The position numbers and the translations under genes were made by a program. Of a DNA stretch of 64,000 nucleotides, positions 37,016-45,436 are shown piece by piece (positions within the stretch are counted from its first letter, which is position 1; each line of letters starts with the position of its first letter). The notes below the pieces were generated by a model. It was not told the origin of the DNA. It did no database searches and saw nothing but the letters and a program-made list of their open reading frames with translations. Source of the stretch: JAAYZM01 sp964510785 (GTDB taxonomy: Bacteria; Actinomycetota; Actinomycetes; Actinomycetales; Cellulomonadaceae); assembly GCA_964510785.1 (NCBI GenBank), contig CAZECM010000009.1, positions 4,161 through 68,160 of the forward strand, in the 5' to 3' direction.

Positions 37016-40000
37016 TGCAGCTCCACCGCCTCCGACTCGCTGCGATCGGCCCCTTCTCGGGAGAGCACGAGATCGACTTCGGCGCGCTCGGCGCGGGTGG
37101 GCTCTTCCTGCTCGAGGGCCCCACCGGCGCGGGCAAGTCCACGCTCATCGACGCGATCGTCTACGCGCTCTACGGGTCCGTCGCGGGGGCCACCTCGAGC
37201 AAGGACCGCATCCGCTCCGGGTTCGCCGATGGGGAGACTAGGAGCTACGTCGACCTGGTCTTCGAGACCAGCTCGGGCCTCTATCGCGTGCACCGATCGC
37301 CCGAGTGGCAGCGGACGAGCAAGAGGAACCGCGAGCAACTCACGAAGCAGCAGGCCACGGCGTCGTTGTGGCGGCTCACGTCCCCGGATGACCTCGACGG
37401 CGGGGAACACCTCTCCGGCCGGCTCGACGAGGTGGGCGCGGAGATCCAGCGCGCCGTCGGGCTCACGCGCGCGCAGTTCGTGCAGACGATCGTGCTGCCG
37501 CAGGGGGAGTTCGCGACGTTCCTCAAGGCCAAGCCCGAGGCCCGGCGCGAGGTGCTGCAGCGTGTGTTCGGGACGCAGGACTACGAGGAGGTGCAGGAGC
37601 ATCTCGCCAAGCTGCGGCGGGAGGTCGCCGCGCGGACCGACCGGGCGCAGCGCGAGGTGGAGGACGCAGTCACCGCGCTCGTCGCGACGCTCGGGCCGTT
37701 CGACGACGACGGCGATTCCGTTGCCGAAGCGCTCGTGGCGGCTGGTCGCGGTGAGGCTCCCGGGGGAGCGTCCCTCGCAGCTCTCGTGGCCGAGCAGGTT
37801 GAGCGCGCGGCGGCCGAGGCTGAGGCCGCGGAGGCGCTGGTGGCGGCGGCGGAGCGGGCCGACGGCGAGGCGAAGGTAGCGCTCGACACCGCCCGGACGC
37901 GCCGCCAGGCGGCCGGGCGGCGGGCCACGCTCACCGTGCGGCTCGCCGAGCTCGACGCCGTCGAGGGCGCACAGACCGAGCGCAAGGAGCGGCTCGACGC
38001 CGCGCGCCGGGCCGCCGTGGTCACCGGTGCGCTGACGAACCTTGCGGAGGCGCAGGAGGCGGTCGGAGCCGTGAAGGATCACCTGGACGGTCTGGAGGTG
38101 CCGGACGACCTTGCGTTGCTCGACGACGAAGGGCTCGTCGCCGCACGGGGCGAGGCGCAGCGGACCCTCGGCGAGCTCGCCGGTGTGCAGGCGCTCGCGG
38201 TGGAGCTCGGCGAGCGCACCAAGGAACGCGACGAGGCACGCACAACGCTCGAGAGCACCGAGCGGCAGGCAGAGCAGGTGCGCGCCGAGCAGACGGAACG
38301 GCCCACTGCGCGGGCGGCTCTCGAGGACCAGCTCACGGCGGCGCGTGCCGTCGCGGCCGGACGCGGCCAGGTCGAGGACCGGCTCGAGGCCGCGACCCGA
38401 CGGTCCGAGGCGGCCAGGCGGGTGGCCGAGCTGACCGGGCAGGTCGACTCGTGGCGCGCCGAGCTGGCGAAGCTCGTCACCGTGGCGCAGGAGCGGGTCT
38501 CGGCGGAGGCGGCGCTGCGCAGCGCGCGGCTCGCGGGCATCGCCGGAGAGCTCGCCGCCGAGCTGGCCGAGGGCGCACCGTGCCCCGTGTGCGGCGCCGT
38601 CGACCACCCGCAGCCCGCGACCCTCACGGCGGAGCACCCGCACGCCGAGCAGGTCACCGAGGCCGAGGACGCCCGGCACGCGGCGGAGAACGCCGTGGCG
38701 GAAGTGCAGTCGAAGGTCGGGGAGATCGAGGGGCAGCTCGCCGCCCAGGCCGCGGTTGCCGAGGGGCTCGACGTCGAGACCGCCGCGGCGGCCAAGGACG
38801 CCGCCACCACGGCCCTGACCGAGGCGAGGTCTGCGGAGACCCTGCGGGACTCCCTGCTCGAGAAGCTCGAGACCGCGCAGCGTGAGGACGCCCAGCTCGG
38901 CGAACGCGCCACGCAGCTCGGGACCAAGCTCGCCGGGCTGCGCGCCCGCCTGGCCGCGCTGGACAAGCAGATCGCCGCGGACGAAGCTGCCCTCGAGAAG
39001 GCCCGCGGCGACTTCCCCTCGCTCGCTGAGCGCATCGCCGCACTCCGCGCCCGGGCCGAGGTCGCGGAGCGGCTGCTCGGCGCCCGCGCCGCGCTCGCCG
39101 GCGCGACCACGCAACGCGCGTCCGCCCAGACGGCACTCACGGCGGCACTCACCGAGCACGACTTCCCCGACGCAGCGACGGCCCGAGCGGCCCAGCTCGC
39201 CCCGCCCGCGCTCCGGGCGCTCGAGGCGGAGATCGCCACCCACGCCGAGGAGCGCGCCAAGGTGGAGGCGGGACTGGCCGACCCGGTGCTCGTCGCGGCG
39301 CTGGCTGGACCTGATGGCAAGGGCCTCGACGCCGCGGCGCTCGATCCCGCCGCGCTCCAGGAGGCGGCGTCCGAAGCGGAGCAGGCCGCCACCGAGCGCG
39401 CCCGAGAGCTCCGTGATGCGGCGACGCTCGCCACCGTCCGCCGTCGTCGGGCAACCGACTGTGCGGAACGCAGCGCCGCCCTCGACGCCCTGCTCGCAGC
39501 CAACGCCGCGACCCTCGCCGCCGCCGAACCCGTGCTGCGCATGGCGGACCTCGCCGCGGGCACCGGCCCGGACAACCCGCGGCGCCTCACGCTCGCGACC
39601 TACGTGCTGCTGCGGCGGTTCGAGGAGGTCGTCGAGGTCGCCAACGAGCGGCTCGCCGTGATGAGCGACGGGCGCTACGCCCTCGAGCGCTCCGACGAGC
39701 GGGAGTCCGGCGGCGGGCTGCGCCAGGGACTCGCGCTGCGGGTGCGCGACAACCTGATCGACGACCCGCGCGACCCGCACACCCTCTCCGGCGGGGAGAC
39801 GTTCTACGTCTCGCTGTGCCTCGCGCTCGCCCTCGCGCAGGTCGTCACGGCCGAGGCGGGCGGGGTGGACCTCGGCACGCTGTTCGTCGACGAGGGGTTC
39901 GGCACGCTCGACCCGCACGTGCTCGAGTCGGTGCTCTCCGAGCTCGGGAAGCTGCACGCCGAGGGGCGCGTGGTCGGGATCATCTCGCACGTCGCCGAGC

Positions 40001-40077
40001 TCAAGGAGGCGATCGCCGAGCGCATCGAGGTGCGCAAGACCCCTCAGGGGCCGAGCACGTTGCGCGTCGTCGCGTAG
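37015..40077 (+). CDS. sbcC: Exonuclease SbcC subunit
   Basis: A 1020-residue Rad50-type SMC-like ATPase. Walker A is GPTGAGKST at residues 35-43; two long alanine/glutamate coiled coils flank the zinc hook CPVC (C523, C526), through which dimers join. The C-terminal half carries the signature TLSGGETF and Walker B LFVDEGFGTLD. The partner SbcD is encoded upstream with a one-base overlap. The complex processes double-strand ends and hairpins, which is of note because this window holds many large palindromes. Confidence 0.95.
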   Translation: MQLHRLRLAAIGPFSGEHEIDFGALGAGGLFLLEGPTGAGKSTLIDAIVYALYGSVAGATSSKDRIRSGFADGETRSYVDLVFETSSGLYRVHRSPEWQRTSKRNREQLTKQQATASLWRLTSPDDLDGGEHLSGRLDEVGAEIQRAVGLTRAQFVQTIVLPQGEFATFLKAKPEARREVLQRVFGTQDYEEVQEHLAKLRREVAARTDRAQREVEDAVTALVATLGPFDDDGDSVAEALVAAGRGEAPGGASLAALVAEQVERAAAEAEAAEALVAAAERADGEAKVALDTARTRRQAAGRRATLTVRLAELDAVEGAQTERKERLDAARRAAVVTGALTNLAEAQEAVGAVKDHLDGLEVPDDLALLDDEGLVAARGEAQRTLGELAGVQALAVELGERTKERDEARTTLESTERQAEQVRAEQTERPTARAALEDQLTAARAVAAGRGQVEDRLEAATRRSEAARRVAELTGQVDSWRAELAKLVTVAQERVSAEAALRSARLAGIAGELAAELAEGAPCPVCGAVDHPQPATLTAEHPHAEQVTEAEDARHAAENAVAEVQSKVGEIEGQLAAQAAVAEGLDVETAAAAKDAATTALTEARSAETLRDSLLEKLETAQREDAQLGERATQLGTKLAGLRARLAALDKQIAADEAALEKARGDFPSLAERIAALRARAEVAERLLGARAALAGATTQRASAQTALTAALTEHDFPDAATARAAQLAPPALRALEAEIATHAEERAKVEAGLADPVLVAALAGPDGKGLDAAALDPAALQEAASEAEQAATERARELRDAATLATVRRRRATDCAERSAALDALLAANAATLAAAEPVLRMADLAAGTGPDNPRRLTLATYVLLRRFEEVVEVANERLAVMSDGRYALERSDERESGGGLRQGLALRVRDNLIDDPRDPHTLSGGETFYVSLCLALALAQVVTAEAGGVDLGTLFVDEGFGTLDPHVLESVLSELGKLHAEGRVVGIISHVAELKEAIAERIEVRKTPQGPSTLRVVA

Positions 40078-40101
40078 GCCGGAGCACGCGGCGCGGCGCG
40101 G

Positions 40102-40596
40102 CTACGACTCGGGCACCGCCACGAACCGTTCGGGGAGCGCGGTGGTCAGGGCGAGCAGGGTCCAGTCGTCGTCGAGCCAGCGGCCAGGCACCTCGTAGTC
40201 CCCCCAGCGGTAGACCTCGTCGTAGTAGCCGAGCCGCGCGAGCTCGGTGCCACCCTCGAAGAAGACGACCTCGAGCCGCGGGCCCGTCAGGTCGTAGACG
40301 GTGCCCCCGGTGTCGATGACGTGGGCCCGGCTGACATCGGCGGCAAGCGCCGGTACCTCCGCAGGCTCGAGCCACCCCACGTGCAGGGAGAGCTCGCCGA
40401 ACGGGCTCGGTTGCGCGTCCTCACCCTCCGGTGCCTCCGCGCCCCAGGCCAGCACGCGCCGGACCTCGACCCGATCGGCCTCCGCGACGGGAACCTCGGC
40501 CGGTGGTCTCAGCCCCGCTGCGAGCGTGCCGCCCACCGCGGTGCAGCCGGCCAGGAGGAGAGCTCCCAGCACGATGGCACCCAGGACTCGCGGCAT
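40102..40596 (-). CDS. Small hypothetical lipoprotein
   Basis: A 164-residue exported lipoprotein. The signal peptide (MPRVLGAIVLGALLLAGC) ends in lipobox LAGC with C18. The mature part is acidic with several aromatic residues (GYYDEVYRWGDYEVPGRWL) and no domain I recognise. The ATG at 40596 follows GAGGAG; an earlier ATG-containing frame to 40632 lacks a ribosome site. It is convergent with sbcC and 79 bases after the start of the 602-aa gene's stop, so it may be transcribed with that gene. Confidence 0.7.
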   Translation of the reverse strand: MPRVLGAIVLGALLLAGCTAVGGTLAAGLRPPAEVPVAEADRVEVRRVLAWGAEAPEGEDAQPSPFGELSLHVGWLEPAEVPALAADVSRAHVIDTGGTVYDLTGPRLEVVFFEGGTELARLGYYDEVYRWGDYEVPGRWLDDDWTLLALTTALPERFVAVPES

Positions 40597-40675
40597 GGCC
40601 AGCTCCTCGCCTCTCGTGGTGTGACGCCTCACACGGTGTATGTCGCGAGCGCGCCCGGTCTGGCAGCGGGCGGGC

Positions 40676-42484
40676 TCAGGGTTCGGTGTCGTCGTGGGCC
40701 ACGACCCGGGAGAGCTCGATCGTCCCGCCGGGCAGCTCCCAGTAGTGCAGCCGCCGGGCCGACGCCGTCTCGCGCTGCAGGGCCGCCCGCCAGCACACCG
40801 CCCCGTCCTCGCGCGTCCGGAACGGCACGTTCCCGCCCTCGCCCGTCCGCAGCCGGTGCAGGTCCCGCCCGGGCAGGTCCTTCGCGAGCCCCGTGAGCAC
40901 CTCGACCACGACGTCGAGCACCTTCTGCTGCGACACGCCCTCGAGCGCGGCGAGCGAGTCGAGGAAGCGCGGCCCCACGAGCCACTGCGCGGGCAGGGGC
41001 CGCTCGGCCTTGTCCGACGGCGGGATCCGGTCCACCCACGCCAGATACACCTCGTGGCGCCACTGCTCGACCGGGTCGAGGAACGCAGGCCCGGTGTCCG
41101 CGGGCTCGTCCGGGCGCGCGCCGCGGGTGGCCCGGCGATCGGCGGTGCGGGCGTCGCGCTCCTTGTTGAGCTGCTGCACCTGGTTGCGCAAGCGGGTGCG
41201 CGTGGTCTGCAGCTCCTCGCGCGTGCGCTGGAGCTCCGTGTCGAGCTCGCGGGCGCGTCGCGTGGCCTCGTCGCGCTCCTGCTCGCTCGCGAGGAGCCGG
41301 GCGCTCTCGGTCCGCAGCCGGGCGCGCAGGGCGTCGACCGTGAGGCTCAGCGTGCGGGCGGCCCCGCGGGGGGCCTTCTCGGGGGACTCGGGCGGCGGGT
41401 CGGGCTCGGCGTCGGTCCGGGAGTCCCCGCCGTCGAGGACCAGCTCCACGGGTGCGCCGTCGTCGGCCAGGAACCCACCCGCGAGGACTCCCGGCACCGG
41501 GGGCAGCTCGAGCCACGGCGGACCCCCCGGCAGCAGGGTGGGCGCGGGGGAGACGGGTTCGTCGTCGTCCACGTCGTCGAGGCGCAGCTGCGGCAGGCCG
41601 TCCTCGATCCATGCGACGCGCGATGCGACGACCTCGTCCTCGGAGAACAGCGAGCGCAGGGAGTCCGCGGGGTTGGACGTGACCAGCTCGCGCGGCACGG
41701 TGCGCGGCAGGGCGGGGTGCAGGAGGAGCGTGACCTCGTCGTCGGCGACCCGGACGACCCGGGCGGGGACGACGTCGCCCCGGTTGAGGCCAGCCACCGC
41801 GACCTCCATCGCGACGATCTCCTCGCGCAGGTCGAGCAGGCGGTTCTCGGCGTCGTGGCGGCCCTTGACGCGTTGCCCGACGGCGACGATCCCCTCGATC
41901 GGCACGCCCTCGACGGTGAGCTCGGCCATGACGGAGGCGACCGCGCCGTCGTCGAGCGCCACGAGCGCGCGGGACGGAGCGATGAGCTGCGCGACCGTGC
42001 CGGAGACGGGGCGGTAGTCGACGGCGGGGGACTCGTCGACGCGGTCGCGGCCCACCACGGCGAGCGTGTCCGAGACGAGCTGGCGCGTGGCCGTCTCCGT
42101 GTCGAGCTCGGAGTAGGCGCGAGTGAGTGGCGCGAGCTGCGGCGCCAGCATCCAGCCCGTCCCGACGGGATACACACGGCCCGCCCCGCCGTACACCTGG
42201 CACCCCTCGGGCAAGCGGCGGGACAACCCCCACGTCGCGTCCTGCGTGGTGAGCACGACGACGTCGGCGAGCTCGCCGAGCTCGCTGGCGACCCGTTCGG
42301 AGTCGATGTGGGAGGACTCGTGCTCCCGGGGCACGCTCACGACGACGACGGGGCGCTCGCGGTCCGGGGACAACAGGTCGCGGGCGAGGCTCTGGGCGTC
42401 CGAGGAGTTCTGCACGAGACGAGGCACCGGCCCGGCGGGCGCGGCGGCGTCCACCTTGCGGCGATGGCGTCGTCGTGACGGCAA
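40676..42484 (-). CDS. Unfamiliar multidomain protein with S1-like folds and RelE-like C-terminus
   Basis: 602 residues, no signal peptide. In order: a basic start (residues 3-10); an alpha/beta domain (44-150) with a VYGGAGRVYPVG motif at 97-108; two segments that look like S1-type OB folds (about 158-206 and 235-262); a Pro/Asp-rich linker; a coiled coil (375-445, heptads with many Arg, Glu, Leu); and a C-terminal domain (470-598) whose end (RLHYWELPGGTIELSRVV) resembles the beta-sheet of RelE/ParE-like proteins. The start is probably TTG 42484 behind GAGGGGG. RNA binding plus a nuclease-like fold is inference; I know no characterised homologue. It is divergent from the LmeA-like gene. Confidence 0.6.
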   Translation of the reverse strand: MPSRRRHRRKVDAAAPAGPVPRLVQNSSDAQSLARDLLSPDRERPVVVVSVPREHESSHIDSERVASELGELADVVVLTTQDATWGLSRRLPEGCQVYGGAGRVYPVGTGWMLAPQLAPLTRAYSELDTETATRQLVSDTLAVVGRDRVDESPAVDYRPVSGTVAQLIAPSRALVALDDGAVASVMAELTVEGVPIEGIVAVGQRVKGRHDAENRLLDLREEIVAMEVAVAGLNRGDVVPARVVRVADDEVTLLLHPALPRTVPRELVTSNPADSLRSLFSEDEVVASRVAWIEDGLPQLRLDDVDDDEPVSPAPTLLPGGPPWLELPPVPGVLAGGFLADDGAPVELVLDGGDSRTDAEPDPPPESPEKAPRGAARTLSLTVDALRARLRTESARLLASEQERDEATRRARELDTELQRTREELQTTRTRLRNQVQQLNKERDARTADRRATRGARPDEPADTGPAFLDPVEQWRHEVYLAWVDRIPPSDKAERPLPAQWLVGPRFLDSLAALEGVSQQKVLDVVVEVLTGLAKDLPGRDLHRLRTGEGGNVPFRTREDGAVCWRAALQRETASARRLHYWELPGGTIELSRVVAHDDTEP

Positions 42485-42560
42485 CGGTCCCCCTCGGCTC
42501 GGTGGGCACGCGCCCTGAGGACATTCTCACCCGAATGCGGCACGCGGGGCAGCCCGAAGG

Positions 42561-42566
42561 TAGGTT
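42561..42566 (+). promoter_or_regulatory. Leaderless -10 of the LmeA-like gene
   Basis: TAGGTT is followed by seven bases and GTG 42574. Confidence 0.45.
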
Positions 42567-42573
42567 CGGGGTC

Positions 42574-43245
42574 GTGTCACGTCGAGCGATGGTTGCCGGG
42601 GTCGTCACGGTGCTGATCCTGGGTGCGGGCGCCGTGGTCGTGGACACGGTCGCGCGCGATCGCGTCGAGGCGCGCATCGCCGAGGAGGTGGCGCGCGAGT
42701 TCGGGCTCGGTTCACGGCCCGAGGTGGCGATCTCGGGGACCACGTTCCTGCCCCAGGTGTTCGGCGGGTCGGTCGAGAGCGTGCGGGTCGCCGCGGACGC
42801 CGCGACGCTCGGGGTGCTGCCCATGGAGGACGTCGTGGTCGAGCTGGGTGGGGTCTCCGCGCGGGAGCCCTACTCCGCCGACGTCGTCGACTTCTCCGGC
42901 GTGATCCCCCTCGAGTCGGTGCGCGACCTCAACGACTCCGCGCTCGAGATCTCGATCGAGGACGGTGCGTTGGTGGTGGGTGCCGTCGTGCTCGGCCTTC
43001 CGCTCGAGGTGGGTGTGACTCCCGTGGCGGACGGGCGCGCCGTCGTCGCCCGGGTCGAGACGCTGAGCCTCGCGGGGGTGACCGTGCAGGTCGCGGACCT
43101 GCCCGAGTCGGTGGCGCAGGCGATCGGCAGGGTGCGCGTCCCGATCGACGCACTCCCGGAGGGCATGTCGCTGACCTCGGTGACCGTGCTGGACGAGGGC
43201 TTCCACGTCACCGCCCGCGGCACCGCGATCCCGCTGACCCCGTAG
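42574..43245 (+). CDS. LmeA-like (DUF2993) lipid-binding protein
   Basis: A 223-residue envelope protein with one N-terminal membrane anchor (MVAGVVTVLILGAGAVVVDTV). The rest is the DUF2993 fold known from mycobacterial LmeA, a phospholipid-binding protein that helps mannosylate lipomannan. Features are RDRVEARIAEEVAREFGL, a valine-rich beta sheet, and the terminal GFHVTARGTAIPL. I chose GTG 42574 (GAAGGTAGG upstream, or leaderless from TAGGTT) over upstream ATGs at 42475 and 42535, which overlap the divergent gene. Confidence 0.8.
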   Translation: MSRRAMVAGVVTVLILGAGAVVVDTVARDRVEARIAEEVAREFGLGSRPEVAISGTTFLPQVFGGSVESVRVAADAATLGVLPMEDVVVELGGVSAREPYSADVVDFSGVIPLESVRDLNDSALEISIEDGALVVGAVVLGLPLEVGVTPVADGRAVVARVETLSLAGVTVQVADLPESVAQAIGRVRVPIDALPEGMSLTSVTVLDEGFHVTARGTAIPLTP

Positions 43246-43260
43246 CTCTCTTGCGCCGCC

Positions 43261-45222
43261 TCACGGCCAGGAGGTGAGGCCCGCGCCGAAGGGGAACAGT
43301 GCGGGCCTCGTGTCGTCGTTGTTGACCGGGGTGGTGTCGCCCGGGCGCGGCCAGCTCATCGGGAGCGTGCCCTCCGGCTCGATGGCGCCCACGAGCACGT
43401 CCACGACGCCGGCGCCCTCCGTGCCGGGCAGCCACGCGACGACGACGGCGTCCGCCCACTGCTCGGCGCCGTGCAGGTCGATCGGTCGTCCGGACACGAC
43501 CACGACGACGGTCGGGACGCCCGTGCGCTCGAGCTCGTCGAGCACCGCGAGGTCGCCGTCGGGCAGCGTCACGCCGTCGGGCCGGTCACCTTCGAACTCC
43601 GCGTAGGCCTGCTCGCCCACCACGGCGATCGCGACGTCGACGTCCGCGTCGAGCGTCGTGGCCATGTCGAGCGCGCTCGGCAGGTGCAGCACGTTGTCCT
43701 CGCCGACGGCCTCGCGCAGCGCCGCCAGGATCGACGTGCCGCCCGGCACCGGCCCGCTCACGCCCTGCCACTGGAGGGTCCAACCGCCCGACTGCGCCCC
43801 GACGTCGTCGGCGTTCGAGCCCGTCACGAGCACGTGTGCGCCGTCGGCGATCGGTAGTGCGCCGTCGTTGGTCAGTACCACGAGGGACCGCGCGACGGCC
43901 TCGCGGGCCAGTGCCCGGTGCTCCGGCGAGCCGATCTGCGCCGCGAGCCCGCGGTCAGCGTGGGGGCGCTCGAAGAGCCCGAGCTCGAACTTCTTGGTGA
44001 GGATGCGGGTCACGGCGTCGTCGATGCGCTCGGTGGGCACGAGGCCGGTCTCGGCCGCCTCGGTGAGCAGGGCGACGAAGAGGGCGACGTCGTTCGGGAC
44101 CATGAACATGTCGATGCCCGCGTTGGCCGCGGCCGCGACCTCCTCGAGCGTGAAGCCGGGCTCGCCGTCGATCTGGTCGATGCCCGCCCAGTCCGAGACC
44201 ACGAAGCCCTCGAAGCCCAGCTCGCCCTTGAGCACGTCGGTCAGCAGGTACTCGTGCGCGTGCAGCTTCTCGCCGTTCCAGCTCGAGAACGAGACCATGA
44301 TCGAGCCCACGCCACGCTCGATCGCCGCCGCGAACGGGGGGAGGTGAACTCGGCGCAGCTCGTCCTCGGCGATCGTCGCGTCGCCCTGGTCCGTCCCACC
44401 GTCCGTGGCGCCGTCGCCGACGAAGTGCTTGGCCGTCGCGAGCACCGACGCGCGCTCCGCCCCGAGCCGGGTGCCCTGGTACCCCGTGACGGCGCTCGCC
44501 ATCGAGGACACTACGTCCGGGTCCTCGGAGAACGACTCGTACGTGCGGCCCCAGCGGTCGTCGCGCGCGACGCACAGGCACGGCGCGAAGTTCCACGTCG
44601 GTCCCGTCGCCGCGACCTCGACGGCGGTGGCCCGGGCGATGCGCTCGACGAGGTCCGGGTCGCGCGTGGCGCCGAGCCCGATGTTGTGCGGGAAGATCGT
44701 CGCGCCCGTGAGGTTGTTGTGCCCGTGCACGGCGTCGACCCCGTAGACGATCGGGATGCCGAGCAGCGTGGCGAGCGCGACGTCCTGGTACGCGTCGTAC
44801 ATGTCCGCCCAGGCCTCGGCCGTGTTGGGCTCGGGCACCGAGCCGCCGCCGGAGAGCACCGAGCCGATGCGCAGCGCACCGACGTCCCCGGGGCTCGCCT
44901 GGCCGCGCTCGGCCTGCGTCATCTGACCGACCTTGTCCGCGAGGTCCATGCGTGCGAGCAGGTCGGCGACGCGCTCCGGCGTGGGCGTGGCCGGGTCGCG
45001 GTAGGGGGCGCCTTCCGTCGAGGGGAGCGTGCCGCCGTCGCCCGGGGTGGGGGTGCCCGACGGCGGCCCCGGCTCGGGGGCCGATGCCGTGCACCCGACC
45101 ACGAGCGCTACCACTGCCACCGCCCCGAGGCTCACCGCGAGGAACCGAACGCTCTGCTCGTCTCGCATCCCGCGTGTTCCGACGCCACCCCTGACCCACC
45201 GGCCCCATCGCCCAGTCCGCAT
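43261..45222 (-). CDS. Secreted GH3 beta-glucosidase lipoprotein
   Basis: 653 residues from the ATG at 45222 (GGAG at 9-base spacing); ATG 45168 is an alternative giving a shorter signal peptide. Lipobox VVGC (C44) anchors it outside the membrane. The two-domain GH3 core is like plant exo-1,3/1,4-beta-glucanases: VYGVDAVHGHNN, KHFVGDGATDGGTDQGD, nucleophile D344 in VVSDWAGID, and the second domain ending in LFPFGAGLTSWP. It should release glucose from extracellular beta-glucans or cello-oligosaccharides. It is not next to the LacI operators of the other GH3. Confidence 0.92.
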   Translation of the reverse strand: MRTGRWGRWVRGGVGTRGMRDEQSVRFLAVSLGAVAVVALVVGCTASAPEPGPPSGTPTPGDGGTLPSTEGAPYRDPATPTPERVADLLARMDLADKVGQMTQAERGQASPGDVGALRIGSVLSGGGSVPEPNTAEAWADMYDAYQDVALATLLGIPIVYGVDAVHGHNNLTGATIFPHNIGLGATRDPDLVERIARATAVEVAATGPTWNFAPCLCVARDDRWGRTYESFSEDPDVVSSMASAVTGYQGTRLGAERASVLATAKHFVGDGATDGGTDQGDATIAEDELRRVHLPPFAAAIERGVGSIMVSFSSWNGEKLHAHEYLLTDVLKGELGFEGFVVSDWAGIDQIDGEPGFTLEEVAAAANAGIDMFMVPNDVALFVALLTEAAETGLVPTERIDDAVTRILTKKFELGLFERPHADRGLAAQIGSPEHRALAREAVARSLVVLTNDGALPIADGAHVLVTGSNADDVGAQSGGWTLQWQGVSGPVPGGTSILAALREAVGEDNVLHLPSALDMATTLDADVDVAIAVVGEQAYAEFEGDRPDGVTLPDGDLAVLDELERTGVPTVVVVVSGRPIDLHGAEQWADAVVVAWLPGTEGAGVVDVLVGAIEPEGTLPMSWPRPGDTTPVNNDDTRPALFPFGAGLTSWP

Positions 45223-45246
45223 CCCGCGATACTCCCACCCGCCCGT

Positions 45247-45357
45247 CCGTCCGCGCACTCCTTGGTAGAGACCTGACATAACTCACGCGCTGAGCGGCGT
45301 GTCGCCCGGCGTGTCGCGCGTCGGGAGTCACATCAGCACCAAGGAGTGCGCGGACGG
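45247..45357. repeat. 20-base inverted repeat between GH3 and MbfA genes
   Basis: CCGTCCGCGCACTCCTTGGT (45247-45266) has an exact inverted copy at 45338-45357, separated by 71 bases. Inside, CTGACATAACTCAC (45272-45285) and GGGAGTCACATCAG (45322-45335) pair at 10 of 14 positions. It resembles a miniature inverted-repeat element or a long hairpin RNA. No ORF lies inside. Confidence 0.8.
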
Positions 45358-45424
45358 CTCAAGGTGGTGTCGCTGGGGCGGGCTGGGACAGCGGGGTTGA
45401 GCGGGGATGGCGGAGCCGGGCTGG

Positions 45425-45430
45425 GATAGT
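45425..45430 (+). promoter_or_regulatory. Possible leaderless -10 of the MbfA-like gene
   Basis: GATAGT ends six bases before ATG 45437; GGTGGG between them could also serve as a weak ribosome site. Confidence 0.35.
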
Positions 45431-45436
45431 GGTGGG

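Noticed and set aside
36451..39990. A 1179-residue minus-strand frame opposite sbcC
   Set aside because: It is an antisense shadow from GC-biased third positions; sbcC in the other strand has all Rad50-type motifs.
42475..42573. N-terminal extension of the LmeA-like protein to ATG 42475
   Set aside because: It would overlap the divergent 602-aa gene, lacks a ribosome site, and puts 33 odd residues before the membrane anchor.
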